A stretch of DNA of 64,000 nucleotides from Planctomycetaceae bacterium (GTDB taxonomy: Bacteria; Planctomycetota; Planctomycetia; Pirellulales; Pirellulaceae). The stretch is taken from assembly GCA_020638975.1 (NCBI GenBank), contig JACKHN010000003.1:248001-312000 (forward strand). Direction: 5' to 3'. The first letter of the stretch is position 1. Each line of letters opens with the position of its first letter. The translations under genes and the position numbers were made by a program. Of the stretch, positions 53,952 through 61,814 are shown one piece after another. Below the pieces are notes generated by a model. That model was not told the origin of the DNA, made no database searches, and was given only the letters and a program-made list of their open reading frames with translations.

Positions 53952-55778
53952 TTGACCGGTTCGGTGCGAGACGAGAACACTACTTCGGACCTAACCCCGT
54001 TGACAGTGAACATCTATCTACGGAAGCAGCTCGTCTGCTCCGCCGAATTGACGTCGACGCTCGAACTGGGGCGGCAACGCCCAAACGAACCTCCGCCCTA
54101 TGGACGGATGGCCAACCGGCTGACAATCGCGCACCTGGACGAAAGCGATATCTCGCGAAGCCATCTGCAACTGGAGTTACAGCCGGGTGGTCGACTTCGA
54201 ATTGTCAATCGGAGCCAAGTAAATCCAGTTGTCCTCGGGACGGATGAACAGATTAATCCGGGGGAACATCGTGAGGTCAAGCCGCCGGCACTTATCTCGC
54301 TTGGTGATCGCGTCATTCAGATTGAACCGCAACTAGCGACCGAGTCGCCGGGACCATTGGACAGCTTCGTTCACCAAACAATTCCACCGGGCGGCAGGGA
54401 CACCGACGCCACGTTGTTGACAGAGATCCTGACGGCGCGGCGCAGTACCGAAGATACGGAGTATCTCCTGCGAGGCTTGCACGCGACGATCGGATTATTT
54501 CAGCTGGCATCGAGCGGTGCCGAGTTTTTCACCATGGCCACGCAAGCGATGATCGATATCGTCGGTATGGAATCGGCTGCCGTGGTGATTTGGCATGGCC
54601 GCGAGTGGCGCGTCGAGTCGCATTGCAGTCGCTCGCGAGATGCCGCCCTTGGCGAGACCGATTGGGAACCGAGCAGCACGATTTTGGAACGCGTTCGTAG
54701 TGAACGAAAGACGTTTTGGCGAGTACCGACCGAGGATGCTGCGGCGAGTTTGATGGATGTCAAGTCGCTGATTGCGGCACCTATCTTGAATCGCCGAGCT
54801 GAAGTGATTGGAGCGATCTATGGAGATCGCCGCCGTCGACAGGACGGTCGTGTCGATTTGCAGATCACCGAAGTGGAAGCGATTCTCGTCGAGTTGTTAT
54901 CAACGAGCGTCGCGGCGGGCCTCGCCCGTCTCGAGCACGAGAAAGCTGCGGTTGAGGCACGAGTCCTCTTTGAACAGTTCTTCACACCAGAACTCTCGCA
55001 ACAGCTGCAAGCTCAGCCCGACTTGTTGCTCGGGAAGGACACCGAGGTGACTCTGTTGTTCTGCGATATTCGCGGATTCAGTGCCGTGTCAGAACAACTG
55101 GGCGCGCGTCTGACGATCGATTGGATTCATGATGTGATGGAGAGCCTGTCGACATGCATCGCAGAACACAACGGCGTTTTGGTCGACACGCTCGGCGATC
55201 GGCTGATTGGAATGTGGGGCGCGCCGGTTGATCGTCCGGACCACGCCAAACTCGCGTGCCGCGCCGCGATTGGCATGATTGAACAACTACCCGCGATCAA
55301 TCGCCGTTGGCAGAGCATACTTTCAACGCCGATGGACTTGGGGATTGCGGTGCATACCGGTTCCGCACGGGTCGGGAACATTGGCTCGACTCGCAAGTTT
55401 AAATACGGACCGCTAGGTAGCACCGTACACCTCGCCGCTCAAATCGAATCCGCCACCCGCCAATGGTCGACAAGAGTTTTGATTAGCGATGCGACTGAAA
55501 AGCAGCTCGACGAGACTTTTTCAACGCGCCGCCTTGGTCAACTCGACGATAGCCAGTTGTCGACGCCCGTGTACGAACTCGCAGCCGATCCGCCCGACGA
55601 TTGGCCCGACACAAAGCGCCGCTACGAAACAGCGCTCGACTCGTATGAAGGAGGCGATCTGCCGACGGCGACGCGGTTGCTCGCAAAACTACTAGCCGAC
55701 CGCCCATCCGATCGACCGGCGCTTCAGATGTTGTCTAGGATTAACGCGACGCCTCCAGGTCGTTCTCGGACAAATTAA
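53952..55778 (+). CDS. FHA-GAF-adenylate/guanylate cyclase-like protein
   Basis: A 608-residue signalling protein starting with TTG (GAGG about ten bases upstream). An FHA domain (~20-125) has SRSHLQLELQPGGRLRIVNRSQ (given in part), including the SRSH phospho-threonine-binding motif. A GAF domain spans about 180-320. The class III cyclase domain begins VTLLFCDIRGFSAVSEQLG (~365). Both metal aspartates are present (CDIRGF and VDTLGD). The purine-specifying Lys position appears as Asp, and the transition-state Asn/Arg of VNLAAR are His/Gln (VHLAAQIE, ~491). Activity is therefore doubtful or altered. The aquaporin gene starts 1 bp after the stop. Confidence 0.85.
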   Translation: MTGSVRDENTTSDLTPLTVNIYLRKQLVCSAELTSTLELGRQRPNEPPPYGRMANRLTIAHLDESDISRSHLQLELQPGGRLRIVNRSQVNPVVLGTDEQINPGEHREVKPPALISLGDRVIQIEPQLATESPGPLDSFVHQTIPPGGRDTDATLLTEILTARRSTEDTEYLLRGLHATIGLFQLASSGAEFFTMATQAMIDIVGMESAAVVIWHGREWRVESHCSRSRDAALGETDWEPSSTILERVRSERKTFWRVPTEDAAASLMDVKSLIAAPILNRRAEVIGAIYGDRRRRQDGRVDLQITEVEAILVELLSTSVAAGLARLEHEKAAVEARVLFEQFFTPELSQQLQAQPDLLLGKDTEVTLLFCDIRGFSAVSEQLGARLTIDWIHDVMESLSTCIAEHNGVLVDTLGDRLIGMWGAPVDRPDHAKLACRAAIGMIEQLPAINRRWQSILSTPMDLGIAVHTGSARVGNIGSTRKFKYGPLGSTVHLAAQIESATRQWSTRVLISDATEKQLDETFSTRRLGQLDDSQLSTPVYELAADPPDDWPDTKRRYETALDSYEGGDLPTATRLLAKLLADRPSDRPALQMLSRINATPPGRSRTN

Positions 55779-55779
55779 T

Positions 55780-56457
55780 ATGGCATCTCATCGATATCTC
55801 GCGGAGGCACTCGGAACGTTTTCCTTAGTGTTCGCCGGAACCGGAGCTGCGGTGGCCAACCACTTATCAAACGGCGCGGTCACACACGTCGGCATCGCAC
55901 TTACATTCGGCTTGATCGTCCTGGCGATGATCTACGCCATTGGTGAAACATCCGGGGCCCATATCAATCCGGCGGTTACGATCGCCTTTTGGGTCGCCAA
56001 ACGATTTGAAGGTCGACACGTCCTGCCCTATATCACCGCCCAATGTATCGGCGCTCTGGCAGCAAGCTCCCTGCTCATCTGGCTTTTCCCGAAGAGCGAA
56101 ACTTATGGAGTCACGTTCCCCATGGTCGGTCTGGTTTCATCGAAGGCGTTCGTCATCGAACTCATTCTGACTTGGCTGTTAATGTTTGTTGTGCTCGGCG
56201 TTTCGACCGGCGCGCAAGAGAAGGGCCTCTTGGCTGGCGTCGCCGTTGGATCGACCGTGGCGCTCGAAGCCTTGTTCGCGGGTCCGCTGACGGGAGCCTC
56301 CATGAATCCCGCCAGATCACTCGGCCCAGCCCTCGCCACCGGGCACCTCACGTCGTTGTGGATCTATCTCGTTGCGACGACGCTCGGTGCGATATTGGCC
56401 GTTGTTACTTTTCGCTTCCTTCACGACGCGACCACGTCCGAGAAGAGTAAAAGCTGA
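55780..56457 (+). CDS. Aquaporin / MIP family channel
   Basis: A 225-residue inner-membrane channel with six helices and two half-helices. Both NPA boxes are intact: SGAHINPAVTIAFW (~62) and GASMNPARSLGPAL (~175). A bulky pore-lining set and the short loops (225 residues, no glycerol-facilitator insertion) favour a water channel (AqpZ-like) over GlpF. It is translated from an ATG one base after the TAA of the FHA-GAF-cyclase gene, a strong sign of coupling. A tRNA follows 98 bp after its stop. Confidence 0.92.
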   Translation: MASHRYLAEALGTFSLVFAGTGAAVANHLSNGAVTHVGIALTFGLIVLAMIYAIGETSGAHINPAVTIAFWVAKRFEGRHVLPYITAQCIGALAASSLLIWLFPKSETYGVTFPMVGLVSSKAFVIELILTWLLMFVVLGVSTGAQEKGLLAGVAVGSTVALEALFAGPLTGASMNPARSLGPALATGHLTSLWIYLVATTLGAILAVVTFRFLHDATTSEKSKS

Positions 56458-56555
56458 TCCCCAGATTCACCTTCAAACAGGGCTTGTATCGAAGCCGAAT
56501 CTCTGTAATCTGAAGGACTTGTCGGTTGCAATCCGCAATCGAATGTCAGCCTCAG

Positions 56556-56629
56556 GGCGGAGTAGCTCAGTTGGTTAGAGCAGCGGAATCATAATCCGCG
56601 TGTCGGGGGTTCGAATCCCTCCTCCGCTA
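56556..56629 (+). tRNA. tRNA with CAT anticodon (Met, or Ile2)
   Basis: A full cloverleaf: acceptor GGCGGAG with CTCCGCT (one G:U at the first pair), D-arm TAGCTCAGTTGGTTAGAGC, anticodon stem GCGGA/TCCGC around loop ATCATAA with anticodon CAT at 56590-56592, and T-arm GGGGGTTCGAATCCCTC. The discriminator base is A and CCA is not encoded. The first pair is not the C:A mismatch of an initiator, so this is elongator Met or the lysidine-modified Ile2 type. The sequence alone does not settle which. Confidence 0.92.
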
Positions 56630-56641
56630 CTTGTCAAATAG

Positions 56642-56683
56642 CCCGGGAATGCCTCGTTTTGAAGCACTTCCGGGTTTTTTTTT
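56642..56683 (+). terminator. Intrinsic terminator after the tRNA
   Basis: A stem of about 11 bp (CCCGGGAATGC / GCACTTCCGGG, with a wobble and a mismatch) closes a ten-base loop. It is followed directly by a run of nine T at 56675-56683. It lies 13 bp beyond the tRNA end, in the right orientation to end the tRNA transcript. Confidence 0.85.
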
Positions 56684-56867
56684 ATACGCAGCGGGCAAGC
56701 TCTCGAATGCGCAGTTTGGGCAGGAAACGGCCAGTTCAGGCCGTTCGATTGTGACCAAATCCACTGCCAAGTTTTGCAACTGCACTTTCGCCTTCTCACC
56801 GGCCATTGAGACAACGCCAACTGTCGTCTGGAAGTTGCTCATATCGCCTAGACGCGGCCACTGACGC

Positions 56868-56986
56868 GATTCACTCCTAACCACCCGATCGAATCACCAC
56901 TCAATTCAATCGAGTGACGCAAACGCACGACTTGACGCCGGTTACGGTAGGTCGTCGAGTGATTCGGCCCGCGAACTGAATCACTC
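56868..56986. promoter_or_regulatory. Repeated GAATCACTC boxes upstream of the AlpA-like regulator
   Basis: Four related 9-bp boxes: GATTCACTC (56868-56876), GAATCACCA (56891-56899), inverted GAGTGATTC (56957-56965) and GAATCACTC (56978-56986). A partial inverted copy (TCGAGTGAC) lies near 56910. The last two form an inverted pair 12 bp apart. They end about 60 bp before the start of the small HTH protein and just before a TATAGA-type -10-like sequence. The arrangement suggests operator sites, perhaps for that protein itself; this is inference from spacing. Confidence 0.5.
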
Positions 56987-57047
56987 TCGTCCTCTATAGA
57001 AGCCAACTGTCACCTACACACAAAGTTGCCGCAATAGAGGCCGCCCT

Positions 57048-57380
57048 ATGAACACACCATATCGAGATTCAGATCGCCATCCAGATGCCCATTCTGTCGT
57101 TCTGAATCCGTCGACTCTCGAAGCATTGTGCAATCGAATCTCTCAGCAAGTCGCACACCGACTCAGCCAGGAAACTCCATTTCTGACGCGGAAGCAACTT
57201 TCCGAGCGGCTCCAGATTGGGGAACGCACGGTTTCGTCGTATGTGGCGAGAGGGCGGCTACCAAAACCGATTCGGCTTGGCAGGACCGTGCGTTGGGACT
57301 GGAACGAAGTTAAGTCGTTCTTGCGAACGACACAAACGAAGCGAGTTCGAAAACATCGAAACAATCACCCCAACTACTGA
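57048..57380 (+). CDS. Small HTH protein of AlpA/excisionase type
   Basis: A 110-residue protein with a MerR-like winged helix-turn-helix at the C-terminal half: LTRKQLSERLQIGERTVSSYVARGRLPKPIRLGRTVRWDWNEVKSFL (residues ~44-92, quoted in pieces elsewhere). This is the helix_turn_helix_17 / AlpA / excisionase (Xis) pattern, which binds DNA near attachment sites or regulates mobile-element genes. The N-terminal 40 residues are unremarkable, and a basic tail follows. It is placed 420 bp after a tRNA and just before an IS66 copy, as expected for a remnant or control gene of an integrated element. No integrase is visible. Confidence 0.75.
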   Translation: MNTPYRDSDRHPDAHSVVLNPSTLEALCNRISQQVAHRLSQETPFLTRKQLSERLQIGERTVSSYVARGRLPKPIRLGRTVRWDWNEVKSFLRTTQTKRVRKHRNNHPNY

Positions 57381-57579
57381 ATGCGAAGAATGACGGCCCG
57401 AATTGTATAAATCGCGCAGCACGTCAAACACATCCATCTGACCCGATTCAAGTGACGGTCTGGCTCGACGGAGAGAGCTGTCAATGTTCGTGTCAGTTCG
57501 TCTTCAATCGAGGCACTTTCGATCGGCGATTCTGTGCGTTGGACACGTAGTTCTTAACTCTTCATTTGGAGTCAGTGCA

Positions 57580-57669
57580 ATGGCAAACGAGCAATCAACG
57601 CCAGTCTCAATCAATCCCAGTTTTTCATTGTCAATTCCGGTTGCCACGTTGCAACGTGACCGTACATGA
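57580..57669 (+). pseudogene. Possible 5' gene fragment interrupted by the IS66 element
   Basis: An ATG at 57580 preceded by GGAG (8 bases) opens MANEQSTPVSINPSFSLSIP and then reaches the proposed IS boundary near 57656, after which only five codons remain before a stop. The short product is not basic or repetitive, so it could be the start of a gene cut by the insertion. I cannot find the rest of it beyond the right IS end. Weak evidence; it may be a chance frame. Confidence 0.35.
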
Positions 57670-57926
57670 CAGCCATGAACGCGTTGGGGTTGACACGGCG
57701 TGTCGCACGTCGGGGTGAATGGGTGTTGTCGGAGATTTTTCAGAAATTTCCCGGAATTCAGACCCGGTTTGACGGCCGTTTTGCAATAAGAGAAATAGAG
57801 GACGCCCGGGTAACGCTGTCTGGCATCGAAAGAGCTGCTACGCCCGAAGGTAGCGAAGGGGCAGAAGGCTCATCGATGTATGTGTTGCCCGAGGCGTCTC
57901 TCCTCGTTCTTGCCAGACTCCCCCGG

Positions 57927-59720
57927 CTACTTCTGCTTGCTGGCCAACATTCGACGGCGAGCGCGACGGGCGCGGCGGCGGTCGACCGCGTCGCGTCGTT
58001 CTTCGACTCGATAAGTTCGCACGGCTTCCGGATGTTGCTCTTTCCAGCGGTCGGCTCGCAACGATTCCCAATCCGTACTGCCCGCCAGAGTTTGGTCCAG
58101 CACGTCTTTGAGATAGCTACACACGTCCAGGTCGTTGCGGGCTGCCGTGCTGATGATCGTCATCAAGTTCGCCGCACGAACTCCCGCCGCCAAGCTGCCG
58201 ATGTGCATCCAGTTCTTTCGGCCCGTGGCAATTTGCTTCATCAAGTGTTCCGTTTCGTTGTTGTCGATCGGCAAGCGACCATCCGTTGTGTACAACAACA
58301 ACGCGTCCCAGTTGTTCTTCATGTAGCCAATCGCCTCCGCCAAGTCGCTCTTGGGTAACAGGCGTTCCAATTGCGGGCCATCGAGGTACGTGCGAATCTG
58401 CTTCAGCACGCGCACCGATTCACGTTGCCGCAACTCCAGACGCTGCTCGGCCGACCACAACTTCGCGCGATCTTCCAAGTCGTACAATTGACGAATCAAC
58501 GCCAACAGCACCGTCGTGTGACGCGGATGATTCTCGCGACATTCATCGAGCTTGCGGCGCGCATGGGTCCAACAAGCCGCACGCTGAATGCGCGAGTTGC
58601 TGCGCAGTTCGATCTTTTGAAATCCCGACCAACAATCTCCCATCAGAAAACCCGTGAAGTCCGACAACATTTCGTCGGGGCCGTCTCGATGGCGACTCAC
58701 GGTAAAATCAAAAACATTGAACGGAAGTTCCAATGACCGGTAAGCCCACATGCGAGCCGGCACGCTCGGCCGCCCTTTCTCCTGAGCGTTGGAAAGCACT
58801 TCGATGATGCGCGGCGTGCGCGGGTCTCGAGGATCGAGTTCCGGCAGCGTCGGCGGTACGATCAACGTCACCGGAGTTTCATCACACGCCAACAGATCGA
58901 TCTCTTGAAACAAGTCGCGATAATATTGTGCCAGCGGCCGCAAGACGAACTCGCTGGCCGTGACGATGTTCAGCAACGTCGAACGACTCGGTGTCCAGCC
59001 ACAACTGGCAAACATGTCTTGCTGGCGATAGTACGGCAAGTGATAGAAGAAGCGGCAAGCCAGAATCTCGACCGCGACGCTCGTATCGAAGCGGTTTCCC
59101 TCGACCAAACCCATCGGCCGCTCGGGGCTCGACACGCCCTGCTTCGGTTGTTGGGAGTCCACGTATTTGGCAAATTTCGTCACGCGGACTCGCAGCTTCG
59201 CACGCTCGAACTCCAAGGTTTCGACTTCGTCGTAACCAAGAAACGTCTTCCCCGCCTTTTGATCATCGGGCAGATCGACGATCTTTTCGTAACGCGGCAA
59301 GTGCGCCGGAAACTTCTCGTCGCGACCGCGTTGTTGCTTTTGTCGTTTGGCCTTCCGTCGCGACTCGACTTCTTCGAGCGTCTGCTCGGCTTCTAACACG
59401 GCTTCCGCGAGAGCCTCGACCGCAGCCGCCGTGTCATCGCCAAAGTCGAGCGACAACTGATCGGGATCCGCGATGAACCGTTCGCTCCGCCGACCATACA
59501 ACCGCTCCATCAGCTTCCGCAGAGTCAGCTTCAGCTCTTCGACCTCTTGCGATAACTTCTGACGCGAGTCTGCCAGATCGATCACCGTCCGTGACTGTTC
59601 TGCCGTGAAGGCTTCTTGCGATTGCAGACGCGAAGTGAGCGTCTCGCGTTCGGCAGAGAGTTGCTCAATCAGCCGATGACAAGCATCCAGTTCTTGTGGT
59701 AGTGACGATCCCTCGTTCAT
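57927..59720 (-). CDS. tnpC: IS66 transposase (TnpC, DDE)
   Basis: A 597-residue IS66-type transposase. The N-terminal region is a coiled coil with a leucine-zipper look (RLIEQLSAERETLTSRLQSQ) and the family stretch LRKLMERLYGRRSERF (~90). The DDE residues are likely in LACDETPVTLI (~285), MGDCWSGFQKI (~365) and IDNNETEHLMKQIATGRKNW (~490). The C-terminal IS66_C-like element is present. Length is at the upper end of the family (about 510-600). No frameshift is visible, so it may be functional. Confidence 0.93.
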   Translation of the reverse strand: MNEGSSLPQELDACHRLIEQLSAERETLTSRLQSQEAFTAEQSRTVIDLADSRQKLSQEVEELKLTLRKLMERLYGRRSERFIADPDQLSLDFGDDTAAAVEALAEAVLEAEQTLEEVESRRKAKRQKQQRGRDEKFPAHLPRYEKIVDLPDDQKAGKTFLGYDEVETLEFERAKLRVRVTKFAKYVDSQQPKQGVSSPERPMGLVEGNRFDTSVAVEILACRFFYHLPYYRQQDMFASCGWTPSRSTLLNIVTASEFVLRPLAQYYRDLFQEIDLLACDETPVTLIVPPTLPELDPRDPRTPRIIEVLSNAQEKGRPSVPARMWAYRSLELPFNVFDFTVSRHRDGPDEMLSDFTGFLMGDCWSGFQKIELRSNSRIQRAACWTHARRKLDECRENHPRHTTVLLALIRQLYDLEDRAKLWSAEQRLELRQRESVRVLKQIRTYLDGPQLERLLPKSDLAEAIGYMKNNWDALLLYTTDGRLPIDNNETEHLMKQIATGRKNWMHIGSLAAGVRAANLMTIISTAARNDLDVCSYLKDVLDQTLAGSTDWESLRADRWKEQHPEAVRTYRVEERRDAVDRRRARRARRRMLASKQK

Positions 59721-59850
59721 GCAAGTAGGTACGCAACAAGTTCGAGAAAAGTTTCACGTCCGCCAAAAATAAAATAAGAAAACCGGTCAAGCCTTTTGTA
59801 GACTCGACCGGCTTGTGTTGCAACCTGATGATCTTTCGTGACAACGTGCG

Positions 59851-60207
59851 TTACGCGGCTTCCATTCGCTTTCGTCGCTTGCTCGCCGATGCCAATGGCA
59901 CGCCTCCGATCAACATGGCCACCTGCGTGGCATCGATCGTGATATGCGATTGACCTTCGGTGGCCCGAGGCATCTCGAACGTGCCTTGCTCCAAACGTTT
60001 GTACCACAGAATCAATCCGCCCGGCTCCCACCACAACGCTTTGATGCGATCGCCGCGACGATTCACGAACAAGAACAAATGGCCGTCGAGTACGTTCATC
60101 TCAAAGACCGATTCGACAATACCGCTGAGTCCATCAAACGATTTGCGGAAGTCCACGGGCTGGTTGCAAAAGTAGATCTTCGTACCGTGTGGTAGTCCCA
60201 ACATCAT
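59851..60207 (-). CDS. tnpB: IS66 accessory protein TnpB
   Basis: A 118-residue IS66 Orf2-like protein of the TnpB type (unrelated to the RNA-guided TnpB of IS200/IS605). Characteristic stretches are GTKIYFCNQPVDFRKSFDGL near the N-terminus, HLFLFVNRRGDRIKALWW midway and GLILWYKRLEQGTFEMP after it. Two ATG codons overlap the tnpA stop as ATGATGA; the first (60207) is used here. The long upstream frame is rejected because it lies inside tnpA. A GC-rich hairpin (CCGGTC/GACCGG) is found in the 130-bp gap before tnpC. Confidence 0.92.
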   Translation of the reverse strand: MMLGLPHGTKIYFCNQPVDFRKSFDGLSGIVESVFEMNVLDGHLFLFVNRRGDRIKALWWEPGGLILWYKRLEQGTFEMPRATEGQSHITIDATQVAMLIGGVPLASASKRRKRMEAA

Positions 60208-60581
60208 GCCGCTCCTGTCGTTGTCTGAACCATGGCAATGGCGCCGATGAACCACTTGACGAGTTCATGATCGTGAGCGGGCAATGTCAGTCGCGTGCCA
60301 TTGGGAAAGGTAACTTGCAAGTCCGTCGACCCTGTCACTTGCACGGACACGAAGCTCTCACGTGTGGGAACACGACGGTCAGAAGGGCCACTCGACGCGT
60401 CGTCTAGTTTTCGCCGCCACTGATAGAAGGAAGCAACGGACACATGTTCGCGTTGACAGAAATCCGCGACAGACAACTTCGAGCGGGCGAACCGGCTCAA
60501 CCGATCAAGCCACTGCGAGCGTTTGCGGAGGTTAGGGCTGCGTGACATAACGAGACTCCTCGGGGTTTGCGAAATCAACAA
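60204..60581 (-). CDS. tnpA: IS66 accessory protein TnpA (HTH)
   Basis: A 125-residue IS66 Orf1-like protein. A helix-turn-helix with the family pattern is visible: RSQWLDRLSRFARSKLSV-type helix, then ADFCQREHVSVASFYQWRRKL (~40-60). The C-terminal beta part ends with PNGTRLTLPAHDHELVKWFI, as in TnpA of IS66. It overlaps tnpB by its TGA. The first codons (MLISQTPRSLVMSRSPNLRKR) may start at the internal Met (MSRSPN), which would shorten it by 11 residues. The gene is near the right end of the element. Confidence 0.88.
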   Translation of the reverse strand: MLISQTPRSLVMSRSPNLRKRSQWLDRLSRFARSKLSVADFCQREHVSVASFYQWRRKLDDASSGPSDRRVPTRESFVSVQVTGSTDLQVTFPNGTRLTLPAHDHELVKWFIGAIAMVQTTTGAA

Positions 60582-60631
60582 ATCCCCAGAGTCTAAACCC
60601 CGCGCCTACAATGGTGCCGGTGAACGGTCAC

Positions 60632-61281
60632 ATTCGTGCTTCGGTTCTTCGAAAGGGAAGAATTACGGGGTATCAGAGTTCATGCACCGTGAAGATCGTA
60701 CGTTAGGAGCGATCTGGTGCGGTCGGTTTCGGCGAGATCGAAGCTTCTCAGCGATACAAGCGTTTGGGGGCGGTTGCGATTCGACGGGCGGCGTACGGCC
60801 TCACGGCCTGGGCAACGAGCGGGTGTGCTTCGCCGTTCACTGCGCGGTCGCGGGGCTCCCAGCTTGTTCACTGCCGCCGTCAATAGTAAGGAATTACGAC
60901 ATCCTGTCTCATCTGTTTCTAGTCCGGCCATCCAGGCCTCGTGGGCCCCGCAGCGGACGGCAGTCGTTCTACATGTCAACCTTCTTCCTTCGATGCTCGG
61001 CGTTGGAAGTTCAACGTTCGGCGTTTGTTCGCCGTCCTTAGCGCTCCGGCCATCGCTACCCTTCTCTGAACTCATCACTTTCTCTTGTTCATTGGTCATT
61101 CGGACTTGGACATTCAGCGGCGTTTCGCCGCTTCCTTCGGCCTGCGCTGGGCGTGGCCCACTGGCCGCTGGGCTTCGCTGCGTTCGTCCTCGCTCCGGGC
61201 ATCCATGCCCTCCGCTCGGATGCCATCCAGGCATCGTGGCCCGTCATGCGGCGACCGTCCGTGGATCGCCGTTCTTGTTTG
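60632..61281. other. Hairpin-rich non-coding stretch right of IS66
   Basis: This 650-bp region has open frames on several strands, but their translations are Arg/Ser/Pro-rich and family-less, so I do not call a gene. It holds at least three short perfect hairpins: AGCGGCG-TTT-CGCCGCT (61116-61132), GGGCAT-CC-ATGCCC (61197-61210) and GATGCC/GGCATC (61219-61235). It also carries repetitive phrases such as TTCATTGGTCATTCGGACTT. The composition is like the intergenic repeat debris of large planctomycete genomes. Confidence 0.55.
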
Positions 61282-61794
61282 TCATTCTCGATCGTTCGCC
61301 AAACAATCGCGTTCCCGCTTCACACTCGTTGGTTCGATGTCAACGTTGTCTCTAAATTCCGCAGGCGTGGCAACATCCCTCACCAAACACATCAGCGCGC
61401 CTGCGGGGAAGAAGGACAGCGGTCTTCGGTCACCGTAATTAGACTTGTCCCGTGTGATCCCCGCGTTTTCCTCGCATCCTTCGTTTGCTGTTCCCCGCTC
61501 TGTCTTGCCATGCTTGAAATAACTCAGTAGTGAAGCGATCGGCAAAAACGTTACGAACGGACCACCAAGGATTGCCCATCCATATGGAAATTGTGATGGG
61601 GTCCCAGACATGGCAATGTGCATTCCGTATAGCATTTTCACAAACACTACATAGGCACCACATACAAGCATCAAGCCACAGACTACGAGCGGCAGATTAG
61701 ACTTTCGGTCTGATTGGAACCAACTAGTAGCGATCAACGCATATCCGACCAGTATTACGTACCAGGGAATTGCAAATTGGATCACCCATGTCAA
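61282..61794 (-). CDS. Small multi-pass membrane protein, possible Rhs immunity partner
   Basis: A 170-residue protein starting 21 bp after the last codon of the broken Rhs tip. Three hydrophobic segments are clear: FAIPWYVILVGYALIATSW, LPLVVCGLMLVCGAYVVFV and ILGGPFVTFLPIASLLSYF. The tail after residue ~95 is hydrophilic; its last ~50 residues (FPAGALMCLVRDVATPAEF and on) run into the hairpin-rich stretch and may be read-through of repeat DNA rather than part of the ancestral gene. Small membrane proteins are common immunity partners next to Rhs toxins. Function is otherwise unknown. Confidence 0.55.
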   Translation of the reverse strand: MTWVIQFAIPWYVILVGYALIATSWFQSDRKSNLPLVVCGLMLVCGAYVVFVKMLYGMHIAMSGTPSQFPYGWAILGGPFVTFLPIASLLSYFKHGKTERGTANEGCEENAGITRDKSNYGDRRPLSFFPAGALMCLVRDVATPAEFRDNVDIEPTSVKRERDCLANDRE

Positions 61795-61814
61795 CCTTTC
61801 AACTCGAGTAAATG

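Larger units (their letters stand above)
57656..60631 (-). mobile_element. IS66-family insertion sequence
   Basis: A 3-gene IS66 element read on the minus strand (tnpA-tnpB-tnpC). Candidate terminal inverted repeats are GTGACCGTACAT at 57656-57667 and its partner ending 60631 (inward: GTGACCGTTCA). Inner similarity continues about 35 bases as CAT, GCG and GGGGTT blocks. An alternative right end is 60609 (inward GTAGGCGCGGGG). I do not see an 8-bp target duplication at either pair of ends, so the exact edges are uncertain. All three genes look intact. Confidence 0.8.

Noticed and set aside
56600..56640. tRNA 3' end as an attachment site
   Set aside because: I looked for a second copy of the tRNA 3' segment between 56640 and 64000 and did not see one, and no integrase gene is present, so an att site is not claimed.
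57666..58358. Plus-strand frame of 230 codons opposite the IS66 transposase
   Set aside because: It lies antisense to the tnpC 3' end and its translation is Arg/Val-rich with no family features; the minus-strand transposase explains the sequence.
59851..60207. RNA-guided TnpB nuclease
   Set aside because: The IS66 TnpB is an unrelated 118-residue accessory protein; there is no RuvC domain or omega-RNA here.
60680..61355. Overlapping long frames on both strands right of IS66
   Set aside because: Composition is Arg/Ser/Pro-rich and the DNA is full of hairpins and repeats; no domain or ribosome-binding site supports a gene.
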